Origin: an uncultured Kiritimatiellota bacterium
Lineage (GTDB): Bacteria; Verrucomicrobiota; Kiritimatiellia; RFP12; UBA1067
Length of the DNA stretch: 9,801 bases
Direction of reading: 5' to 3'
Assembly (NCBI GenBank): GCA_934635045.1
Contig: CAKTZA010000095.1
Location: forward strand, 1-9,801
Positions 5,430-9,801 of this stretch are shown piece by piece (the first letter of the stretch is position 1; the number at the start of each line of letters is the position of its first letter). The notes below the pieces were generated by a model. That model was not told the DNA's origin. It made no database searches and worked only from the letters and a program-made list of their open reading frames with translations. A program made the position numbers and the translations under genes.

Positions 5430-8057
5430 ATGAAAACGGAAAAGAGATTTGTTCGGATGCTGGTCGCGGCCGTTCCCGTCCTCTGTGCCTGTGGCGCGGA
5501 TTCCTCCGTCGGCGAGCGTCCGCCGTGGCGTGATCCGCGCGTGTTCGCGGTCAACCGGCTGCCGGCGCGCGCCGTGGCGGTGCCGTGCGAGAGCGAGGAG
5601 CTGGCGTTGGCCATCGCGCGCGGCGAGAAGCCGCGCACCGCGTCCAAGTGGGTCGTGTCGCTGAACGGAACGTGGAGCTTCAAGTGGAAGCACTCGGTCG
5701 AGGTGGAGGTCTGGGAGAAAGAGGGCCCGGTCACGGTGCCGGGGTGCTGGCAGCTGCAGGGGGCCTACGATCCGCCGAACTACACGAACAGCCGGTATCC
5801 CATCGCCGGATACGAGACGGGCGATCCGCTCGCCGAACCGCCGCGCGATTTCACGAGTCATTACTACCGCAATCCGGTCGGGCTCTATTCGCGCACGTTT
5901 GCGCTGCCGGCGGACTGGGAGGGGCGGCGCACGGTCATTCACTTCGGCGGCGTGTCGTCCGCGATGTACGTGCGGCTCAACGGGCGGGACGTCGGCTATT
6001 CGGAGGACAGCCGGCTGCCGGCGGAATTCGACCTGACGCCTTACCTCGTGCGCGGCGAAAACAGGCTGGAGGTCGAGGTCTTCAAGCACAGCGACGGGAC
6101 TTATCTTGAAGACCAGGACTTCTGGCGGCTTTCGGGGATCTTCCGCGATGTCTGGCTCGTGTCGGAACTGCCCGGCGCGGCGCGGGACTTGATTGTCGAG
6201 GCGACGCTCTCGGACGATTACCGCGAAGGACGTCTCGTCGTGCGCGACGAGAAGGGCGCGACGCTTCTTGAAAAGACATACGCGCATCCACGGCTCTGGA
6301 ATGCGGGTGAGCCGAACCTGTATTACGAGGTCATCCCCTTGAGGGAAGACGCCTGGCTGTTCCCGCGTACGGACTACCGGGCCGTGGCGTTTGGCTTCCG
6401 AAAGGTCGAGATCAGGGACGCGGTCGTCTACGTCAACGGCACGCGCATCTTGGTCAAGGGCGTCAACCGCCACGAGATGAGTCCGACGGGCGGCTACACG
6501 GTGACGGAAGAGGAGATGCGGCGGGACCTCGAAATCTTCAGGGATCTCAACGTGAACGCCGTGCGCACGTGCCACTATCCCAATGACCCGCTCTGGTACG
6601 AGCTCTGCGACAGGGCGGGCGTCTTCGTCTGCTGCGAGGCGAACGTCGAGGCGCACGGCGTGGACGACTTCTATTCTGCGGACGGCAAGTGGCTGCCGGC
6701 GAATCCGCTCTATCATGACGTCCTCGTGAGCCGTGGCGTGAACATGGCGAAGACCTTCCGCAACCATCCCTCGATCATCTTCTGGTCGCTCGGCAACGAA
6801 AGCGGCGACGGGCCGGCCCTGTCGGATGCGTATGCCGCGATCCGGAAGCTCGACGCGACGCGCCCGATTCAGTATGAGGGCGCGCAGTTCAGGGCGCATA
6901 GCGACATCATGTGTCCGATGTACTGGCCGGCGGAAAAGGCGGAACGGTATGTCGCTGACCGTCCGAAGAAGCCGTTCATCCTGTGCGAATACGCCCACGC
7001 GATGGGCAACTCGACCGGCGACTTGTCCGCCTACTGGCGGCTGGCCGAGAAATATCCGTCCTTTCAGGGCGGGTTCATCTGGGATTTCGCCGATCAGGCC
7101 CTCTGGAAGACGGACGCGCGCGGCCGCTGGCTCGCCTACGGCGGCGACTTCGGGGACAGGCCGAACGACGACAACTTCAACTGCAACGGACTCGTGGACG
7201 CGCTCCGGAACTACCACCCCGGCGCGTATGAGGTGCGCGCGGTCTACAGCGGTCGGGTGGGGACTGTCCCCGCGCCGGACTTCGTGCCGCAGTCGGCGCC
7301 GGACAGCGCCGAGGGGGTGCCGTCCGGGCGGGACTTCACGATCAACCTCTGGCGTGCACCGACGGACAATGACCGTGGCTGGAAGATGGCGGACGTCTGT
7401 GCCGTCTGGAAGACGGCGACGGAGACACAGACGCTGCCGGCGGGCGTGACGGGCGGGCTCGAAGCCGTGGCGTTGCCGGGGGGACGTACGCTGGTCACGT
7501 TGACGCTGGACGTTCCGACGAACCTGCCGCCGTTGCCACGGGCCGGCGTCAGCTTCACGATTCCGAGAGACTTCTCCCGCGTGACGTGGGAAGGGCGCGG
7601 GCCGCACGAAAACTACGCCGACCGCTGTGTCGCGGCAGACTTCGGAACCTATTCGGCGACGGTCGGGCTTGTCTCCGGAATCGTCGGGGCACGGGGGACG
7701 ATCGACTATCCGGCCGACCGGCTCAATCCGGACAACTACATTGAACCGGGCGAGCAGGGCCACCGCTCGGATTGCCGCCGTGTGACGTTCGCGAATGCGG
7801 CGGGACGTACGGTCACCGTCACGGCGCTCAACGCGCCGTTTGGGTTCAGCGCCTGGCCCTATGCGCAGGGTGCGCTCGAACAGGCGAAGCACCAGTGGGA
7901 TCTGACGGACGAGGGCGTGATTACGGTCACCATTGACGCGGTGCAGATGGGCGTCGGCGGCGACGACAGCTGGGGTGCGCGTCCGCACGAGCCCTATCTG
8001 CCGGGCGCCGGCCGATACGTCTTGCAATTCGCGGTCACGGAAGAGGAGGGGCGGTGA
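5430..8057 (+). CDS. lacZ: LacZ-type GH2 beta-galactosidase with reduced Ig-like domains, probable exported lipoprotein
   Basis: 875 residues, ATG 5430. It hydrolyses terminal beta-D-galactosides with retention. The N-terminus has a basic start, a hydrophobic core and L18-C19-A20-C21, an acceptable lipobox with C21 lipidated. The jelly-roll domain 1 (about 70-250) contains S-R-Y-P-I and E-D-Q-D-F-W-R-L-S-G. The TIM barrel (about 323-595) has V-K-G-V-N-R-H-E-M, E403-A-N-V-E407-A-H409 (E407 and H409 match the LacZ Mg ligands), acid/base E457 in L-G-N-E-S-G and nucleophile E520 in L-C-E-Y-A-H. Domain 5 has W-R-A-P-T-D-N-D (641-648) and G-R-G-P-H-E-N-Y. Domain 2 is about 70 residues, and only about 40 residues separate the barrel end from W-R-A-P-T-D-N-D where E. 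coli LacZ has well over 100, so domain 4 is essentially missing. All catalytic residues remain. The Shine-Dalgarno is poor; the start lies 8 nt after the preceding stop, suggesting coupling. Confidence 0.93.
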   Translation: MKTEKRFVRMLVAAVPVLCACGADSSVGERPPWRDPRVFAVNRLPARAVAVPCESEELALAIARGEKPRTASKWVVSLNGTWSFKWKHSVEVEVWEKEGPVTVPGCWQLQGAYDPPNYTNSRYPIAGYETGDPLAEPPRDFTSHYYRNPVGLYSRTFALPADWEGRRTVIHFGGVSSAMYVRLNGRDVGYSEDSRLPAEFDLTPYLVRGENRLEVEVFKHSDGTYLEDQDFWRLSGIFRDVWLVSELPGAARDLIVEATLSDDYREGRLVVRDEKGATLLEKTYAHPRLWNAGEPNLYYEVIPLREDAWLFPRTDYRAVAFGFRKVEIRDAVVYVNGTRILVKGVNRHEMSPTGGYTVTEEEMRRDLEIFRDLNVNAVRTCHYPNDPLWYELCDRAGVFVCCEANVEAHGVDDFYSADGKWLPANPLYHDVLVSRGVNMAKTFRNHPSIIFWSLGNESGDGPALSDAYAAIRKLDATRPIQYEGAQFRAHSDIMCPMYWPAEKAERYVADRPKKPFILCEYAHAMGNSTGDLSAYWRLAEKYPSFQGGFIWDFADQALWKTDARGRWLAYGGDFGDRPNDDNFNCNGLVDALRNYHPGAYEVRAVYSGRVGTVPAPDFVPQSAPDSAEGVPSGRDFTINLWRAPTDNDRGWKMADVCAVWKTATETQTLPAGVTGGLEAVALPGGRTLVTLTLDVPTNLPPLPRAGVSFTIPRDFSRVTWEGRGPHENYADRCVAADFGTYSATVGLVSGIVGARGTIDYPADRLNPDNYIEPGEQGHRSDCRRVTFANAAGRTVTVTALNAPFGFSAWPYAQGALEQAKHQWDLTDEGVITVTIDAVQMGVGGDDSWGARPHEPYLPGAGRYVLQFAVTEEEGR
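7259..7271 (+). repeat. 13-bp palindrome GGGGAC-T-GTCCCC inside the beta-galactosidase gene
   Basis: Perfect 6-bp arms around a central T, at codons 610-614, exactly where the domain 4 coding sequence is missing. A related imperfect copy, GGGGAC-A-GGCCCC, lies at 8067-8079 just after the stop codon of the same gene. It could be a REP-like scar or chance in GC-rich sequence; GGGGAC also occurs elsewhere in the window. Confidence 0.4.
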
Positions 8058-8073
8058 CAGATTTCTGGGGACA

Positions 8074-8091
8074 GGCCCCCGTTTGGGGGCT
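8074..8091 (+). terminator. GC hairpin after the beta-galactosidase gene, possible weak terminator
   Basis: GCCCCC (8075-8080) pairs with GGGGGC (8085-8090) across a GTTT loop, with one further G-U pair. It begins 17 nt after the stop codon and ends just before the -35 box of the next unit. No T-tract follows, so it is not a canonical intrinsic terminator. GGGG at 8067-8070 can compete for the same C run, giving two alternative folds. Confidence 0.35.
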
Positions 8092-8095
8092 GGGA

Positions 8096-8125
8096 TTGAC
8101 GGGAAAGTTAGGCGTATGATATAAT
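8096..8125 (+). promoter_or_regulatory. Sigma-70-type promoter of the ATPase gene
   Basis: TTGACG (8096-8101; consensus TTGACA) is followed after 18 nt by TATAAT (8120-8125), a perfect -10. TG at 8117-8118 with one intervening base makes an extended -10 element. The predicted transcription start is around 8131-8133, leaving a leader of about 45 nt before ATG 8177. The AT-rich patch stands out sharply from the GC-rich flanks. It makes the ATPase gene an independent transcription unit. Confidence 0.75.
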
Positions 8126-8170
8126 TATGCGCGTTAGGCATAATGCCTTAATAGCATAATAATAACGCGC
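8107..8170 (+). promoter_or_regulatory. Nested direct and inverted repeats over the -10 and leader, operator-like
   Basis: GTTAGGCRTA occurs at 8107-8116 and 8133-8142, 26 bp apart, on either side of the -10. GCATAAT occurs at 8138-8144 and 8154-8160, with its inverse ATTATGC at 8124-8130. AGGCAT-A-ATGCCT (8136-8148) is a palindrome. GCGCGTTA (8129-8136) and TAACGCGC (8163-8170) form an 8-bp inverted repeat that would fold most of the leader into a stem-loop ending 6 nt before the start codon. This suggests a repressor operator, leader-RNA control of translation, or both. No regulator gene adjoins it, so autoregulation is only a guess. Confidence 0.55.
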
Positions 8171-8176
8171 AGAGAA

Positions 8177-9541
8177 ATGGACTTTTTCGATAGAGTTGAC
8201 GAGTCTGATCGGCTCAGACGCTTCCTTTCGCTCAAGGAAGGGGCTTTGGCGTGTCTTTACGGTCGCCGCCGGATCGGCAAGAGCCGTCTGTTGGAGGAGG
8301 TTCTGAAGGGGCGAACGGACGTGATGCTGCATCAGGCGGATCGAAGCGAGGCGCCTCTGCAGCGCGTTCGTCTGGCCAAGGACCTGTCGGCGATTCTACC
8401 GGGCTTTGGCGACGTCACGTATTCGGACTGGGGGACGCTCTTTGACCGATGGCGGCGGGAGGCCCCCGTCGGAAGCGTCCTTGTCATCGACGAGCTGCCC
8501 TATTTGGTCGAACGTGCGCCCGAACTCCCCAGCGTGCTACAGCGCGTGGCCGACGGCTTGCGCACGTCCGGTCAGAAGCTGTTCCTCTGCGGCTCCTCCC
8601 AAAAGATGATGCAGGGCCTCCTGCTCCGTTCGGACGAACCGCTTTACGGGCGCGCACGTGAGCTCGTCAACTTGGGGCCGATTTCGTTCGAGTGGACGAA
8701 GTTCGCATTTCCAGGGCTTTCGCTTTGGAAACGGTTTGAGCACTATGCCGTTTGGGGTGGCGTTCCGAGATACTGGGAAGTGTGCCAAGGCGAGTCCGGC
8801 CTCTGGGAGACGCTTCGTCGACAGGTCTTCTCTCCGCAGGGACTTTTTCGCGACGAACCGGACTTCATTCTGCACGAAGACTTGAGGGATGCCGTTCAGG
8901 CGACCAGCGTCCTCGCCCTCGTCGGGCAAGGGGCGGAGCGTCCGTCCGAGATTGCCGCGCGCCTGCAGGTGCCGATGACGTCGTTGGGGCGTCCGTTGCG
9001 CCGCCTGATGGAACTGGGCCTCGTCTGCCGGGACATCCCCTTTGGCTGTGACGAGAAGAGCAACAAGCGGACGCTCTACCGCGTGACCGATCCGTTCCTG
9101 AGGTTCTGGTACGCGTTTGCCCTGCCGAACTACTCGGATTCCTACTACCTCTCGTCGCCTGAAGAGGTCGAGGCGATTCGCGGGCTGTTCCGCGTCTTTC
9201 TCGGACAGGCCTGGGAGATGCTGGTGCGCGAGACGCTGAGACGGCGGGCGATTCCTGGCGTGCCCGGCCGTTGGCGCAAGGTCGCCCGCTGGTGGGGGAA
9301 CGGGATTGACCGCCGACCGATGGAACTCGATGTCGTCGCCGAGTCGCTGGACGGACAGACGTTGCTCGTCGGGGAGGCGAAGCTTTCGCTGTCCGCCCGC
9401 GAAGCCGAGCGGACGCTCGCCGAGCTGAAGGCCAAGGCGGCGAACCTGCCGTTTGCAAAGGACTATTCAAAGACCGTTGCGCGGCTCTTCGTCGCCGAGG
9501 GCGGCGTGTCCGAAGCCGTCTCTCTTGAATGGCTGGATTGA
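8177..9541 (+). CDS. ATPase_2/DUF234-family AAA-type ATPase with C-terminal PD-(D/E)XK-like domain
   Basis: 454 residues, a full-length member of the archaeal-type ATPase family also found in many anaerobic bacteria. The P-loop is G29-R-R-R-I-G-K35-S36, Walker B is V-L-V-I-D105-E106, and L-C-G-S-S (137-141) fits the sensor-1 position. A winged-helix-like region spans about 255-295 (S-E-I-A-A-R-L, then L-x-x-L-M-E-L-G-L-V). The DUF234 hallmark Y-R-V-T-D-P-F-L-R-F-W-Y is at 301-312. The C-terminal E-L-D385 ... V-G-E400-A-K402 pattern with hydrophobic strands matches a PD-(D/E)XK nuclease-like core. No biochemical role is firmly established for the family; ATP-dependent action on nucleic acid is plausible. 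It is cytoplasmic, with no signal peptide. It has its own promoter and lies outside the glycan operon, and it uses more T-ending codons than its neighbours, hinting at separate acquisition. The Shine-Dalgarno (AGAG) is weak. Confidence 0.88.
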   Translation: MDFFDRVDESDRLRRFLSLKEGALACLYGRRRIGKSRLLEEVLKGRTDVMLHQADRSEAPLQRVRLAKDLSAILPGFGDVTYSDWGTLFDRWRREAPVGSVLVIDELPYLVERAPELPSVLQRVADGLRTSGQKLFLCGSSQKMMQGLLLRSDEPLYGRARELVNLGPISFEWTKFAFPGLSLWKRFEHYAVWGGVPRYWEVCQGESGLWETLRRQVFSPQGLFRDEPDFILHEDLRDAVQATSVLALVGQGAERPSEIAARLQVPMTSLGRPLRRLMELGLVCRDIPFGCDEKSNKRTLYRVTDPFLRFWYAFALPNYSDSYYLSSPEEVEAIRGLFRVFLGQAWEMLVRETLRRRAIPGVPGRWRKVARWWGNGIDRRPMELDVVAESLDGQTLLVGEAKLSLSAREAERTLAELKAKAANLPFAKDYSKTVARLFVAEGGVSEAVSLEWLD

Positions 9542-9759
9542 CACAACTCGTTCACTATTTGACCGCATGATAAAAAAATGATCGGTAGAAGGCTGGAGAA
9601 GAGGTTTGCTTCAACATAAAGGGTATGAGTTTTTCCGTGATCACGATGACGAGTTTAATGATAGGGGAAAAGGGTGTGGGAAAAATGGATGCTGTTAAGC
9701 AAATGTGCAATGCAAGTGTCCCATTGGCTGGATTATCCCCGGTTTTTGACCCCTAAAAT
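9542..9759. other. AT-rich intergenic stretch
   Basis: About 220 nt with clearly lower GC than the genes. There is no terminator directly behind the ATPase gene, so its transcript probably runs to the hairpin at 9760. Contents: a run of seven A within 9572-9578, a 10-bp palindrome CGTGATCACG (9636-9645), and a 43-codon ORF at 9625-9756. No RNA gene is recognisable. Confidence 0.6.
9625..9756 (+). CDS. Candidate 43-residue small ORF, unrecognised
   Basis: It starts at ATG 9625 and ends with TAA at 9754-9756, only 3 nt before a strong terminator stem. Internal ATGs at 9646, 9658, 9685 and 9703 give shorter alternatives. AAGGG ends one base before ATG 9625, too close for a good ribosome binding site, and no promoter is evident. 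The product has no signal peptide or recognisable motif. Its placement directly before a terminator is its only support. It could equally be the 3' UTR of the ATPase transcript or degraded sequence. Confidence 0.2.
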   Translation: MSFSVITMTSLMIGEKGVGKMDAVKQMCNASVPLAGLSPVFDP

Positions 9760-9799
9760 CGACCGCACCCAATAGAATCAGGGGTGCGGTCGTGTTTTT
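9760..9799 (+). terminator. Strong rho-independent terminator, probably bidirectional
   Basis: An 11-bp perfect inverted repeat pairs CGACCGCACCC (9760-9770) with GGGTGCGGTCG (9782-9792) across an 11-nt loop. It is followed by TGTTTTTGT for + strand termination. The AAAA at 9755-9758 gives a short T-run on the opposite strand, so it could also stop a convergent gene beyond the window. Confidence 0.88.
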
Positions 9800-9801
9800 G
9801 T

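Noticed and set aside
7152..7162. GGGGACAGGCC as another copy of the REP-like element
   Set aside because: It encodes the conserved G-D-R of the LacZ motif G-G-D-F-G-D-R-P-N-D, so the match follows from protein conservation.
5163..8141. Open frame of 992 codons on the - strand
   Set aside because: It mirrors the beta-galactosidase gene, is rich in Arg/Val/Ala and low in recognisable motifs, and is explained by codon bias of the true + strand gene.
8107..8170. GTTAGGC at 8107 and 8133 as integron attC/attI core sites (GTTRRRY)
   Set aside because: No partner RYYYAAC lies upstream within the length of an attC, and no integrase or cassette array is seen. The repeats are better read as operator-like elements.
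9562..9587. ACCG(C)AT ... ATCGGT stem around an A-run behind the ATPase gene as its terminator
   Set aside because: The stem is short and bulged, the A-run is in the loop, and no T-tract follows. The hairpin at 9760-9792 is far stronger.
9636..9645. Palindrome CGTGATCACG as an operator
   Set aside because: It is a single 10-bp palindrome with no promoter beside it and no second copy; chance is sufficient.
1..9801. CRISPR array, tRNA or rRNA genes, toxin-antitoxin pair
   Set aside because: No regularly spaced repeats, no cloverleaf or rRNA signatures and no paired small genes were seen on either strand.

Overview
The window is GC-rich (about 65 percent by eye) bacterial DNA with every convincing gene on the + strand. 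A large secreted protein of the autotransporter-associated beta-strand-repeat type, exported glycoside hydrolases and a group II intron together suggest the PVC superphylum, most likely a gut-type Kiritimatiellota, Verrucomicrobiota or Lentisphaerota relative. That placement is an inference from gene style; no marker gene is present.

Region 1 (1-73) is the last piece of a group II intron. It comprises the 3' strand of domain V, a textbook domain VI with a bulged branch-point adenosine at 67, and an AC 3' boundary at 72-73. The intron-encoded protein and the 5' exon lie outside the window. Region 2 (74-2215) is the downstream exon of a gene for a secreted beta-strand-repeat protein. The intron appears to sit inside its signal-peptide coding sequence, so the true start codon is probably upstream of the intron.

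Region 3 (2237-8057) holds three tightly packed genes that probably form one transcription unit with the first gene (gaps of 21, 2 and 8 nt). They encode a secreted Asp-box beta-propeller protein resembling GH74 glucanases, a Tat-exported calcineurin-like metallophosphoesterase, and a LacZ-type GH2 beta-galactosidase with a possible lipoprotein signal. All four products are predicted to leave the cytoplasm, which suggests extracellular or periplasmic breakdown of a beta-linked, galactose-bearing polysaccharide such as a xyloglucan-like substrate. The beta-galactosidase keeps its catalytic residues but lacks most of the Ig-like domain 4 and has shortened domains 2 and 5.

Region 4 (8058-9541) is a separate unit. 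A GC hairpin follows the beta-galactosidase. Then comes an AT-rich promoter with a consensus extended -10, set in nested direct and inverted repeats. This drives a 454-residue ATPase fused to a DUF234-type PD-(D/E)XK-like domain, probably an accessory gene. Region 5 (9542-9801) is AT-rich. It contains one weak candidate small ORF and ends in a strong bidirectional intrinsic terminator.

I found no CRISPR array, tRNA, rRNA or defence operon. The best leads are the intron-split exported gene, the domain-trimmed beta-galactosidase and the repeat-dense promoter of the ATPase gene.
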